Shown here one piece after another: positions 1 through 12,129 of a stretch of 18,801 nt of DNA; the stretch's first letter is position 1, and every line of letters begins with the position of its first letter. Source of the DNA: PALSA-1196 sp036833805. Its GTDB lineage: Bacteria > Pseudomonadota > Gammaproteobacteria > Steroidobacterales > Steroidobacteraceae. The stretch is taken from NCBI GenBank assembly GCA_036833805.1, contig DAITPA010000036.1, positions 1-18,801 on the forward strand, written 5' to 3'. The translations under genes and the position numbers were made by a program. The notes below the pieces were generated by a model. The model had not been told where the DNA came from and made no database searches. It worked only from the letters and a program-made list of their open reading frames with translations.

Positions 1-777
1 GAGGTCGCGCCGCGCGTCTAAGTCACACACGCCGCGCACTGTGGCGCTGCCCGGACCGTCAAAATTGATCGCCGCGCCCCAGGGCGTGTGGTGGCGGTCG
101 GTGAAGAATGCCGGCGCATATTGCTGCAGATAGTTGCCTTCCGGGCCGAAGTGGTTGTACACCACGTCGAGCATCAGCGCGAGGCCGCGGCGGTGCGCGG
201 CCGCAACCAGCGATTTGAGTTCCTCGGGGGTTCCGTAGGCGGCATCGGGCGCGTACGGCAGCACGCCGTCGTATCCCCAGCCGCGCGCGCCGGGAAAATC
301 CGCGATCGGCATGAGTTCGATCACGGTTACGCCAAGCTCAGCCAAGTAGTCAAGACGCTGTTCGACGCCGGCAAAGGTTCCCGCGGGCGTGAACGTGCCG
401 ACGTGCAGCTCATAGAGCACGGCCTCGTGCCACGGACGGCCGCGCCACGCCGCGTCGTGCCAGGCAAACGAACAGGGATCAACCACCAGGCTCGGTCCCT
501 GCGCATCCTCGGGGTTGCAACGCGAGGCGGGATCGGCGACCTCAAGTTTGCCGTCGATCCGGAAGCGGTAACGGCTGCCCGCCTGCGCAGCGTCGCTCAC
601 CACCTCGAACCAGCCGTCCGGCAACGCCTGCATGGCAAGCACCCGCGCTGTGCCCGCGCCCGCGAGCATGAGGTCGACTCGGCGTGCTGCCGGCGCCCAC
701 AGGCGAAAGCGCACGCCATCGGCGACGAGCTCCGCGCCGAAGGGCATGCGGTGCCGGCGGCGCACGGCGCTAGTCAT
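1..777 (-). CDS. treZ: Malto-oligosyltrehalose trehalohydrolase TreZ (N-terminal part, truncated by window start)
   Basis: This is the first 259 codons of TreZ, a GH13 enzyme that hydrolyses the terminal bond of maltooligosyl-trehalose to release trehalose in the cytoplasm. I translated it by hand from the minus strand. It opens with RRRHRMPFGAEL, then a CBM48-like segment (FRLWAPAARRVDL, about residues 24-36), then the GH13 barrel signatures YELHVGTF, VIELMPIADFPG, RGWGYDGVLPYAP, LDVVYNHFGPEGNY and TPWGAAINFDGPGS. The catalytic Asp/Glu lie beyond the window. The ATG at 777-775 overlaps the glgX stop by 8 bp, so the two genes are probably translationally coupled. A second ATG ten codons in is possible, but the RRHRMPFGAEL context favours the first. 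Oddity: after the conserved ...GPGS..VR (codons ending near 34), the last 11 codons do not resemble the usual TreZ continuation. TreZ normally works with TreY, which is not seen here. Confidence 0.93.
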   Translation of the reverse strand, partial: MTSAVRRRHRMPFGAELVADGVRFRLWAPAARRVDLMLAGAGTARVLAMQALPDGWFEVVSDAAQAGSRYRFRIDGKLEVADPASRCNPEDAQGPSLVVDPCSFAWHDAAWRGRPWHEAVLYELHVGTFTPAGTFAGVEQRLDYLAELGVTVIELMPIADFPGARGWGYDGVLPYAPDAAYGTPEELKSLVAAAHRRGLALMLDVVYNHFGPEGNYLQQYAPAFFTDRHHTPWGAAINFDGPGSATVRGVCDLDARRDL

Positions 778-2929
778 CCGCGCTCGCCACCAGCAATGCG
801 ACCGAGCGTCCCTGCAATGGATAGGGCTCAGCGCCGGCGTAGCGCTCAGCGGCAAACGGATCGGTGTCGAGCGCCGTGTCGAGCACCCGGGTCCAGGCGC
901 CTTCCTGCAGCAATTGCGGCAGCGCGAAGTCGATGGCTTCGTGATGTGCGTTGAAGAGCACAAGGAAATTGCGGTCCTTCACGGGCTGTCCGTGCCGGTC
1001 GATGCGGCGGATCGCGGTGCCCGCAAGATACACACCGAGACAGCGTGTGAACGCCTGGTTCCATTCCTGCTCGGTCATCTCGCCGCCTTCGGGCGTGAAC
1101 CACATGACTTCTTTCGCCTCGTCGGCGGTGCTGTGCTCTTGCAGAAAGCGCCGGCGCCTGAACACCGGATGCTGTCGGCGCAGCTCTATGACTCCCGCCA
1201 CGAAGTCATAGAGCTGCTGTTGTTCCTTGCCGAGCTCCCAATTGAGCCAGGAAATCTCGTTGTCCTGGCAATAGGCGTTGTTATTGCCGTTTTGCGTGTG
1301 GCCGGTTTCGTCCCCTGCGAGCAGCATCGGCACGCCTTGCGATAACAACAGCGATACCACGAGATTGCGCTTCTGACGCGCGCGCAGCGCGTTCACCGCC
1401 GGATCGTCGCTCGGCCCCTCGACGCCGCAATTCCATGCGAGGTTGTTGTCGTTGCCGTCGCGGTTTTCCTCGCCGTTCGCCTCATTGTGCTTGCCGTTGT
1501 AGCTCACGAGGTCGTGCAGCGTGAAGCCGTCGTGCGCGGTCACGAAGTTAATGCTGGCGTGCGGCTTCCTGCCGCTCGCCTCGTAGAGATCGCTCGAGCC
1601 CATGAAGCGCCGCGCGAAGTCGCCGATAAGCCCGCCATCGCCTTTCCAATAGGCGCGCATGGTGTCGCGGTATTTGTCGTTCCACTCATTCCAGCCTGCT
1701 GGAAAGTTGCCGACCTGATAGCCGCCCGCGCCGACGTCCCACGGCTCGGCGATGAGCTTGACTTGGGAGAGCACCGGATCCTGGCCGATCGTATCGAAGA
1801 AGGAACCCAGGCGGTCGACGTCAAAGAGCTCGCGCGCGAGTGCCGAGGCGAGATCGAAGCGGAAGCCGTCGACGTGCATCTCGAGAACCCAGTAGCGCAG
1901 TGAATCCATGATGAGCTGCAGCACGCGCGGGTGCTGCAGGTTCAAGGTGTTGCCGCAACCGGTGAAGTCCGTGTAGTAGCGCGGATCCTCCGGGGTCAAG
2001 CGGTAATGTGAGGCGTTGTCGATGCCGCGAAAGCACAGCGTCGGCCCGAGCTCATTGCCCTCGGCCGTGTGGTTGTAGACCACATCCAAAATCACCTCGA
2101 TGCCCGCGGAATGCAGCGTCTTCACCATCGTCTTGAACTCGCTGATGCGGCCGCTCGCGCAGTAGCGCATGTCGGGCGCGAAGAAGCCTATGGTGTTATA
2201 GCCCCAATAGTTGCGCAGCCCGCGATCGAGGAGATTTCGGTCGTCGACGAAGTTATGCACCGGCATCAGCTCAACGGCGGTGACGCCCAAGCGCAGCAGG
2301 TGTTCAATCACCGGCGCTGTGGCAAGCCCGGCATAGGTGCCGCGCAGCGGCGCGGGCACCTTAGGATGGTTCTTGGTAAAGCCGCGCACGTGCAGCTCGT
2401 AGATGACAGTGTCGTGCCAGCCGACCCGCGGCGGCCGGTCATCGCCCCAGGTGAAGGCCGGGTCGACGACGCGACATTTGGGCATGCCGCTGGCATTGTC
2501 GCGTCTGTCAAAGGATAGGTCCGCCTTCGCATTGCCGACGCGGTAGCCAAAATGCGCGTCGCTCCAGCGCAGGGTTCCGTCGAGGTGCTTCGCGTACGGC
2601 TCGATCAGGAGTTTGTTCGGATTGAAGCGGTGTCCCTGCAACGGCTCGTACGGACCGTGGACGCGGTAGCCGTATAGAAGTCCGGGTCGCGCTTCGGGCA
2701 GGTAGGCGTGCCAGATGTCGTCGGTACGCTCGTGCAATGCAACGCGCTGCGATTCGCGCCTTCCCGTCGAATCGAACACGCACAGTTCAACCTTGGTCGC
2801 ATGCGCGGAGAACAGCGAAAAGTTGACGCCTTCACCGTCCCAGGTGGCGCCGCGCGGTGTCGGCGTACCCGGCCAGACCGCCGTTATGGGCGACGTCGCG
2901 GCCGACTGCGGAGAGGCGGGTTGATCCAT
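770..2929 (-). CDS. glgX: Glycogen debranching enzyme GlgX (isoamylase-type, GH13)
   Basis: A full-length 719-residue GlgX, which hydrolyses alpha-1,6 branch points of glycogen or limit dextrins. An N-terminal CBM48 region (about residues 20-110; GTPTPRGATWDGEGVNFSLF) precedes the GH13 barrel. Catalytic residues can be placed: nucleophile D359 in DGFRFDLAS, acid/base E395 in LIAEPWD, and H466-D467 in VTAHDGF. YWGYNTIGFFAP and LDVVYNHTAEGNE are typical of GlgX/TreX proteins. The length matches the family. The ATG at 2929 is preceded by AGGGA with a 6-nt spacer. The gene starts 28 bp after the TreS-maltokinase stop and its end overlaps treZ. In this operon it would supply linear maltooligosaccharides to TreY/TreZ, the role usually called TreX. 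Identity is firm; the TreX-like role is inferred from context. Confidence 0.97.
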   Translation of the reverse strand: MDQPASPQSAATSPITAVWPGTPTPRGATWDGEGVNFSLFSAHATKVELCVFDSTGRRESQRVALHERTDDIWHAYLPEARPGLLYGYRVHGPYEPLQGHRFNPNKLLIEPYAKHLDGTLRWSDAHFGYRVGNAKADLSFDRRDNASGMPKCRVVDPAFTWGDDRPPRVGWHDTVIYELHVRGFTKNHPKVPAPLRGTYAGLATAPVIEHLLRLGVTAVELMPVHNFVDDRNLLDRGLRNYWGYNTIGFFAPDMRYCASGRISEFKTMVKTLHSAGIEVILDVVYNHTAEGNELGPTLCFRGIDNASHYRLTPEDPRYYTDFTGCGNTLNLQHPRVLQLIMDSLRYWVLEMHVDGFRFDLASALARELFDVDRLGSFFDTIGQDPVLSQVKLIAEPWDVGAGGYQVGNFPAGWNEWNDKYRDTMRAYWKGDGGLIGDFARRFMGSSDLYEASGRKPHASINFVTAHDGFTLHDLVSYNGKHNEANGEENRDGNDNNLAWNCGVEGPSDDPAVNALRARQKRNLVVSLLLSQGVPMLLAGDETGHTQNGNNNAYCQDNEISWLNWELGKEQQQLYDFVAGVIELRRQHPVFRRRRFLQEHSTADEAKEVMWFTPEGGEMTEQEWNQAFTRCLGVYLAGTAIRRIDRHGQPVKDRNFLVLFNAHHEAIDFALPQLLQEGAWTRVLDTALDTDPFAAERYAGAEPYPLQGRSVALLVASADD

Positions 2930-2935
2930 GGCAGG

Positions 2936-2940
2936 TCCCT
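2936..2940 (-). promoter_or_regulatory. Shine-Dalgarno of glgX
   Basis: AGGGA on the minus strand lies 6 nt upstream of the glgX ATG, within the 28-bp gap after the TreS-maltokinase stop. It supports the start at 2929 and independent ribosome loading inside the operon. Confidence 0.6.
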
Positions 2941-2957
2941 AACAGTGTGGTGCGCCG

Positions 2958-6290
<3,333 letters not shown>

Positions 6291-8254
6291 GGTGCCGAAT
6301 GCGGAAGATATGGCCCGGGGCGTGTTGCGGGTCGAGGGCGACGTAATTGCGCGCGCCTTGCCACAGGTACCTCGTGCCGGAAAGCAGGTCGTGCACCTGG
6401 AATGACTGCTCCGCGGCGACGTCAATGGCGCGCAAGTCGAGTTCGACCCAGCCTGCCTGCAGGTGCTGCGGATCGAGATTGACGACGATCAGGAGCGCCT
6501 CGCTACGTTCTGCGTTCGTCTTGCTGTAGGCAAGCAGCGAGTCGTTGTCGATGCGATGGAATTTGAGATCGCTGTTGGTCTGCAGTGGCGCGTGCTCGCG
6601 GCGTATGCCGTTCACCCTGGCGATGAAGTCGCACAGACTGTCGGGTCGTTCAAGGTTCCAGTGGCGCAGCTGGTACTTCTCCGAGTCCAAGTACTCTTCG
6701 CTGCCCGGTTCGCGCGCGTTGTGCTCCATGAGCTCGAATGCGGGGCCATAGATCCCGTAGCTTGCCCCGAGGGTTGCGGCAAGGACGAGCCGGATCATGA
6801 AGGCCGCGCGACCGCCGAATTGCAGGTATTCGGTCAGGATGTCCGGCGTGTTGGGCCACAGGTTCGGCCTGAAGAATTCGCTGAGCGGCGCGGTGGTGAG
6901 CTCGGTGAAGTATTCGCTGAGCTCGGACTTCGTATTGCGCCAGGCGAAGTAGTTATACGACTGGCCGAAGCCCAGTTTTGCCAGGCGATACATCGCCGCG
7001 GGGCGGGTGAACGCCTCGGCGAGAAAAATCACGTCCGGCCGCGTTTGCCGCACCTCGGCGATCAACCACTCCCAGAACGCGAAAGGCTTGGTATGCGGGT
7101 TGTCCACGCGGAAGATCCGCACGCCCTCGGCCATCCAATATTCAACGATGCTCTTAAGCTCCACCCACAACTCGCGCCACGCATCACTGGCAAAATTAAA
7201 AGGATAGATGTCCTGGTATTTTTTTGGCGGGTTCTCGGCATATTGAATACTGCCGTCCGGACGATGCAGAAACCACTCCGGGTGCTCGTGCACATAAGGA
7301 TGGTCGGGACTGCACTGAAAGGCGAGGTCAAGAGCGATTTCCATGCCAAGCTCTTCCGTCCTCGTAAGCAGACGGCGAAAATCATCAAGCGTGCCAAGCT
7401 GCGGATGTACTGCCTTGTGACCGCCCGCATCGGCGCCGATCGCCCATGGGCTGCCGACATCGTCGGCTGCGGCAGCAATATGATTGTTTGGGCCTTTGCG
7501 CTCGGTCACGCCGATCGGATGGATCGGCGGCAGATACAGGACGTCAAAACCCATGGCTGCAACATAGGCAAGCCGCGCCTCGCAATCCGCGAACGTGCCA
7601 TGCACGCCGGGCATTGCAGAAGTCGAGCGCGGAAAGAGTTCGTACCACGTGGAGAAGCGCGCCCGCTCCCGTTCGACTTCGACTTTGAGCGGCGGCTCAT
7701 GGCGCAGTACGAGCTGCGGATCCGGATAACGGTGCGCGTAGTCGCTCAGGATTGCGCTGGCGGCAAGCGCCGCGCGCTCTTCGCGTCCGCGTTTCGCATC
7801 GGTGAGCGCATTAGCCCATTCCGTAAGGCGGCGCGCATCCACTTTGGGAGCGCGCAGGGCGAGCGCCACGGCGTGTTGTGCGCCCAGTACGAAATCGACC
7901 TCGGTTTCCTGGGCCGCCGCGAATCTTTTCTTGAAGTCGCGCTGCCAGCTGCGGGCCGCATCTACCCAGGCGCACACCGTGTATTCGTATTGGCCGAGTT
8001 CGCGCACCGTAAATCGCGCCTGCCAGAGGTCATTGCCGAGTGGCAGAAGTGGCGTCGTCTGCCATGCATTGGACTTCGCAAACCTGAACAGCAGCGCGCC
8101 GTCGATCTGGTCATGGCCGTCGGTGAATATACGCACCTCGACTTTGACCTCTTCGCCGCTGACGCGGCGCACCGCAGCGCTGCCGCCGTCGACTTGCGGC
8201 TCGATATCCTCGATAACGACGCGAATCGTTGCCATGGCCGCGCGGCTGCTTGGC

Positions 8255-10150
8255 TCAATCCGGTGTGAGAAAGAGTACGCCGAGCGGCGGCAACCGCAGA
8301 GCTAGCGAGTGGAAACGGCCGTGCGCAGGCAAGGGCGCGGCCACAACTCCGCCGAAGTTACCGACACCGCTGCCGCCGTATTCGGCCGCGTCACTGTTGA
8401 GACGTTCGCGCCAGAAGCCGCCGCGCGGTACGCCGATGCGGTAGTCGGTGCGCAACGCTGGCGTGAAGTTGCACACGACCAGCACCAGCTCGCCGCCGGC
8501 GCTCTTCCTCAGGAACGCAATGACGCTCGACTCGCTATCGGTGCAGTCAATCCACTCGAAGCCTTCCCAGCTGAAGTCGAGCGCGTGCAGCGGCGTGGCA
8601 GCACGATAGAAGCGATTGAGCTCGCGCACCCAATTCTGCATGCCCGCGTGCAGTGGATACTGCAGCACGTGCCAGTCAAGGCTGCCATCGTGGTGCCATT
8701 CGCTTCTTTGGCCGAACTCGCCGCCCATGAAGAGGAGCTTCTTGCCGGGGTGACCCCACATGTAGCCAAGGAGCAGGCGCAGATTGGCGAACTGCTGCCA
8801 CTCGTCACCGTGCATCTTGCCGAGGAGTGAGCCTTTGCCGTAGACAACCTCATCGTGCGACAGCGGCAGTACGAAGTTCTCGGTGAATGCGTACCACAGG
8901 CTGAAGGTCAGCTGTCCAAGGTGGTACTTGCGAAACAGCGGATCGGTTGCGAAGTAACGCAGCGTGTCGTGCATCCACCCGAGGTTCCATTTGAGCCCGA
9001 ACCCTAGCCCGCCCAAATAGGTCGGCCGTGACACCATCGGCCAAGCGGTCGACTCTTCGGCAATCGTGTGCACGTCGCGGCGGTCACGGTAGACCGCCTC
9101 GTTCAGCTTTTTAAGGAAGGAAACTGCGTCGAGGTTCTCATTGCCGCCGTACGTATTCGGGATCCACTCGCCGCGGCTGCGACCGTAGTCGAGATACAGC
9201 ATGGAGGCGACGCCGTCGACGCGCAGCGCATCCGCATGAAACCTATTCAGCCAGAAAAGCGCGCTGCTCGCGAGAAAGTCGCGCACTTCGGCGCGGCCAT
9301 AGTTGAAAATCGCGCTCTTCCATTCGGGATGAAAGCCCTGGCGCGGGTCGGCGTGCTCATAGAGGTGCGTGCCGTCAAAGTAGGCAAGTCCGTGCTCATC
9401 GTTCGGAAAGTGTGACGGCACCCAGTCGAGGATCACGGCAACACCCCGCTGGTGCAGGCAGTCAATCAAATACATGAGATCCTGGGGCGTGCCGTAGCGC
9501 GACGTGGGCGCGAAATATCCCGTAACCTGGTAGCCCCACGAGCCGTAGAACGGATGCTCCATGATCGGCATGAGCTCCACGTGCGTGAAGCCCATGTCGA
9601 GCGCGTAGTCGCCCAGTTGCTGCGCCAGCTCCCGATAGGAGAGCGAGCGGTTGCCTTCTTCGGGCACGCGGCGCCATGACCCTGCGTGCACCTCGTAGAT
9701 CGACCAGGGCGCGGGTAATGTATTCGCGTCAGCGCGGCGTTTGATCCATTCGCTGTCGCCCCAAGTGTAATCCAGATCCCAGACTACCGAGGCGGTACGC
9801 GGCGGTGGCTCGCAGAAAAACGCGAACGGATCACTCTTGTCGACGCAGTAGCCGCCGTGCTGGGAGACGATCTGATACTTGTAGCGTGCGCCGGGCCCGA
9901 CGCCCGCGACAAAGCCCGACCAGATGCCCGAGGAATCGCCGCGCGCTTCTAAGGGATGCGCAGCCCCGTCCCAGCCGTTGAAGTCACCGACCACGGCCAC
10001 CGAGCGGGCGTTTGGCGCCCAGAGCGCGAAATGCGTGCCGGCAGGCTCGCGCGTGGCGGCATTCGCGCGCCGGGGATGGGCACCGAGCTTTTCGTATGAA
10101 TCGAAATAGGTCCCTTCCTTGAACAGATAAATGTCTTGCTCGGTCAGCAC
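8255..10150 (-). CDS. glgB: 1,4-alpha-glucan branching enzyme GlgB
   Basis: A 631-residue GH13_9 branching enzyme that cuts alpha-1,4 chains and re-attaches them through alpha-1,6 links. It is shorter than E. coli GlgB because it lacks the extra N-terminal N1 module; it starts close to the CBM48 (THFALWAPNARSVAVVGDFNGW, about residues 39-60). The catalytic residues are D312 in ALRVDGVASMLYLDY, E365 in TIAEEST and H432-D433 in LPLSHDEVVYGKGS. The start is GTG at 10150. An in-frame TAG lies four codons upstream, so no longer form exists. The gene heads the run glgB-glgE-treS/mak-glgX-treZ. A secreted-protein gene ends 41 bp upstream on the same strand, so the promoter lies either in that gap or ahead of that gene. 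GlgB here would branch the linear glucan made by GlgE. Confidence 0.97.
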   Translation of the reverse strand: MLTEQDIYLFKEGTYFDSYEKLGAHPRRANAATREPAGTHFALWAPNARSVAVVGDFNGWDGAAHPLEARGDSSGIWSGFVAGVGPGARYKYQIVSQHGGYCVDKSDPFAFFCEPPPRTASVVWDLDYTWGDSEWIKRRADANTLPAPWSIYEVHAGSWRRVPEEGNRSLSYRELAQQLGDYALDMGFTHVELMPIMEHPFYGSWGYQVTGYFAPTSRYGTPQDLMYLIDCLHQRGVAVILDWVPSHFPNDEHGLAYFDGTHLYEHADPRQGFHPEWKSAIFNYGRAEVRDFLASSALFWLNRFHADALRVDGVASMLYLDYGRSRGEWIPNTYGGNENLDAVSFLKKLNEAVYRDRRDVHTIAEESTAWPMVSRPTYLGGLGFGLKWNLGWMHDTLRYFATDPLFRKYHLGQLTFSLWYAFTENFVLPLSHDEVVYGKGSLLGKMHGDEWQQFANLRLLLGYMWGHPGKKLLFMGGEFGQRSEWHHDGSLDWHVLQYPLHAGMQNWVRELNRFYRAATPLHALDFSWEGFEWIDCTDSESSVIAFLRKSAGGELVLVVCNFTPALRTDYRIGVPRGGFWRERLNSDAAEYGGSGVGNFGGVVAAPLPAHGRFHSLALRLPPLGVLFLTPD

Positions 10151-10191
10151 CGGGGCAGTCTAGCAAGGACCATGCCGAGGCTTCGATTCTT

Positions 10192-11022
10192 TTAGAACGG
10201 CGTGCTGATGACCAAATGCCAGCCGGACAGGTCTCCTGCGAAGCGATAACCGATGCCAAGGCGTGGCAGCTGGAAGGTGCGGATTTGCCAAGGCGGCAGC
10301 GCGCCGATCATGAACCCCGGTTCGAACTGCAAATGACTCGCTCGCGTGCCCTCGACCGGCGGCCGCGGCGCATCCGGAAAGTAGTCGGCGAAGGTATAGA
10401 CGCTCAACTCGATTTCGTGCTGGCCGAGCGTAACACCAGTCCCGCGCCGTAGCTCAAAGCCGTTTCGCAGGCGTAACAAGTTGTCGTTCGGCACGGCGGA
10501 GCTCTTGGATATGACGCCCGCGAACAGCACGTCGTTAAGCACACGCGCCTCAATGCCATGGTTCCACCACTTATAGGTGCTGGTCGTGCCAAGGCCATAC
10601 AACCAGCCATTGAAATCAGCCGAAGCAAAGCTGCCGCCGGCACGCACATAAGGCTCAAGGTGCCAATGCTCATCGAGCGGGTAGTCAAGCTGTAAACCCG
10701 GCACCAAGCTGACAGCATCCAAATGCGCCGGCAGCTGCGAGTGCACGAGGTCGATCGGCGAGAAGTTGAAGAAGCCGACGGCCGCCGGCAGCGTGAGATT
10801 AAGGCCCGGCGCATCCTCGCTCGCCCCCCGCAAGGAGTAGCTGAATGGCAGCCGGTAGACGAGGAGCGTGCGACCGGACACATCGTAGACTCCGGAGCCG
10901 AGCTCGGTCGCAAACACATAGCTTGCGGGCTGGCTTGCGGGCGGCGCCGCGGCAGGTGCGGCGGTCGCCGCCGTGCTGCCGTAGAGCCAAACGGAAAATA
11001 CGCCAAATGCCCATTTATTCAT
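10192..11022 (-). CDS. Unrecognised secreted protein, probable outer-membrane beta-barrel
   Basis: A 276-residue protein that I do not recognise by family. It begins with a typical Sec signal peptide (basic MNK, hydrophobic stretch to about residue 17, small residues STAATAA, cleavage near residues 20-22). The mature part is rich in alternating hydrophobic/polar stretches with aromatic girdles (LLVYRLPFSYSL, HLEPYVRAGGSF, EIELSVYTFADYF, LGIGYRF) and ends ...GWHLVISTPF, with the C-terminal phenylalanine expected of an outer-membrane barrel recognised by the BAM complex. It lies 41 bp upstream of glgB on the same strand and so may be the first gene of the glucan operon; whether it has any link to glucan metabolism is unknown. 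It is divergent from the phosphodiesterase gene, with 48 bp between the starts. Alternative: a soluble periplasmic beta-rich protein. Confidence 0.75.
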   Translation of the reverse strand: MNKWAFGVFSVWLYGSTAATAAPAAAPPASQPASYVFATELGSGVYDVSGRTLLVYRLPFSYSLRGASEDAPGLNLTLPAAVGFFNFSPIDLVHSQLPAHLDAVSLVPGLQLDYPLDEHWHLEPYVRAGGSFASADFNGWLYGLGTTSTYKWWNHGIEARVLNDVLFAGVISKSSAVPNDNLLRLRNGFELRRGTGVTLGQHEIELSVYTFADYFPDAPRPPVEGTRASHLQFEPGFMIGALPPWQIRTFQLPRLGIGYRFAGDLSGWHLVISTPF

Positions 11023-11058
11023 GGCTTATGATGCAGACCCTGCACGAAAGTTCACAAC

Positions 11059-11063
11059 GAAGG
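11059..11063 (+). promoter_or_regulatory. Shine-Dalgarno deciding the TTG start of the phosphodiesterase gene
   Basis: GAAGG lies 7 nt upstream of TTG 11071. Reading the same frame upstream gives no ATG, GTG, CTG or other TTG before a TGA at 11029, so this site and the TTG fix the start and exclude an encoded N-terminal signal sequence. Confidence 0.65.
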
Positions 11064-11070
11064 CAAACAC

Positions 11071-12129
11071 TTGGACAAGCCTAACCCGACCCGGCCGATT
11101 GTGATCGGTCACCGCGGCGCGTGTGGCTATGTCCCCGAGCACACGCTGACGTCGTACTTCATTGCAATTCAGCAGGGCGCGGACTTTGTCGAGCCCGACC
11201 TTGTCATGACGCAGGACGCGATACTCGTCGCGCGCCACGAAAACGAAATCGGCGCGACCACCAATGTCGCCGATCACGTTGAGTTCGCTACCCGTCGCAA
11301 AGCCAAAGTCGTTGATGGCGTCGCGATGGAGGGTTGGTTCACAGAAGATTTTACGCTTGCGGAACTGAAGACGCTGCGCGCGCGCGAGCGTATCGCCGAT
11401 GTGCGTCCCGACAATGTACGCTTCGACGGCCAGTTTGAGGTTCCAACATTCGAGGAGATTCTCGCGCTGGTGCGCGCCGTAGAGAGCGAGCGTGGCGTGC
11501 GCGCGCAGCTTCTGGGGCTGCCCGCGCCTGCCCGCGTCGGTGTCTATCCTGAGACCAAGCACCCGAGCTATTTCAAAAACCTGGGCCTTGCGATGGAGGG
11601 GCCGCTCGTCGCGGCGCTCGCGCGCTGGGACTTTGCAGGGCCTGATGCGCCGGCATTTCTGCAGTCATTCGAAGTCGGCAATCTCGCCGCGTTGCGCACG
11701 ATGACGCAGCTGCCGATCGTGCAGCTTGTCGAGTCGGAAGGCCAGCCGTACGATTTCCTCGCAGGCGGCGATCGGCGCAGCTACGCAGATCTCATGACGC
11801 CCGCAGGTCTGGCGGAAGTCGCCCGCTACGCCAGCGCCATCGGCGTCAACAAGACGCTCATCATCCCGAGGAACGCGGATGACTCGCTCGGGCGGCCAAC
11901 GACGCTCGTGGCCGACGCCCATGCGCAGGGGCTTCTGGTGCACGGCTGGACATTTCGTGCCGAGAACTATTTTCTGCCGCGACGGTTTCGCTCAAGTAGT
12001 GCGCGCGCGCGGCGCGGCAATCTTGGCGCGGAACTGGCGGCATATCTTGCGACCGGCATGGATGGGTTTTTCACAGATCAGCCGGACTTGGGCGTGCGCG
12101 GCCGCGATTCGTTTCTTGCGACGCGCTAG
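11071..12129 (+). CDS. glpQ: Glycerophosphodiester phosphodiesterase (GlpQ-like, no signal peptide)
   Basis: A 352-residue GDPD-family enzyme that hydrolyses glycerophosphodiesters to glycerol-3-phosphate and an alcohol. It shows the family hallmark HRGACGYVPEHT (H14-R15, E23), the metal site EPDLVMTQD (E41, D43), a second catalytic His in VARHEN (H56), a GVYPETKHPSYF strand resembling GlpQ, and the closing FFTDQPDLGV. The length is that of periplasmic GlpQ rather than the shorter cytoplasmic UgpQ. However, the protein begins MDKPNPTRPIVIGHRG, with the first barrel strand at once and no signal peptide, so it should be cytoplasmic unless exported another way. The start is TTG with GAAGG upstream. 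Its stop interlocks with that of the yceH-like gene coming from the other strand. It is divergent from the barrel-protein gene. Function is firm; location is inferred. Confidence 0.92.
   Translation: MDKPNPTRPIVIGHRGACGYVPEHTLTSYFIAIQQGADFVEPDLVMTQDAILVARHENEIGATTNVADHVEFATRRKAKVVDGVAMEGWFTEDFTLAELKTLRARERIADVRPDNVRFDGQFEVPTFEEILALVRAVESERGVRAQLLGLPAPARVGVYPETKHPSYFKNLGLAMEGPLVAALARWDFAGPDAPAFLQSFEVGNLAALRTMTQLPIVQLVESEGQPYDFLAGGDRRSYADLMTPAGLAEVARYASAIGVNKTLIIPRNADDSLGRPTTLVADAHAQGLLVHGWTFRAENYFLPRRFRSSSARARRGNLGAELAAYLATGMDGFFTDQPDLGVRGRDSFLATR

Noticed and set aside
88..954. Plus-strand open frame across the treZ/glgX junction
   Set aside because: The minus strand encodes clear TreZ and GlgX here; the plus frame has no family features.
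6291..6425. N-terminal extension of TreS-Mak to 6425
   Set aside because: The 45 extra residues are glgE sequence read in another frame and do not resemble TreS N-termini.
6463..8268. Plus-strand open frame of 601 codons opposite glgE
   Set aside because: It is antisense to an unmistakable GlgE, has no recognisable domains, and long antisense frames are expected from GC-rich codon use.
10151..10191. Rho-independent terminator or strong promoter ahead of glgB
   Set aside because: I found no stable GC hairpin with a U-tract and no convincing -35/-10 pair in these 41 bp.
11023..11070. Sigma-70 promoter for the barrel-protein gene (TTGTGA with CATCAT on the minus strand)
   Set aside because: The spacing is plausible, but the -10 match is only four of six, too weak to list as a feature.
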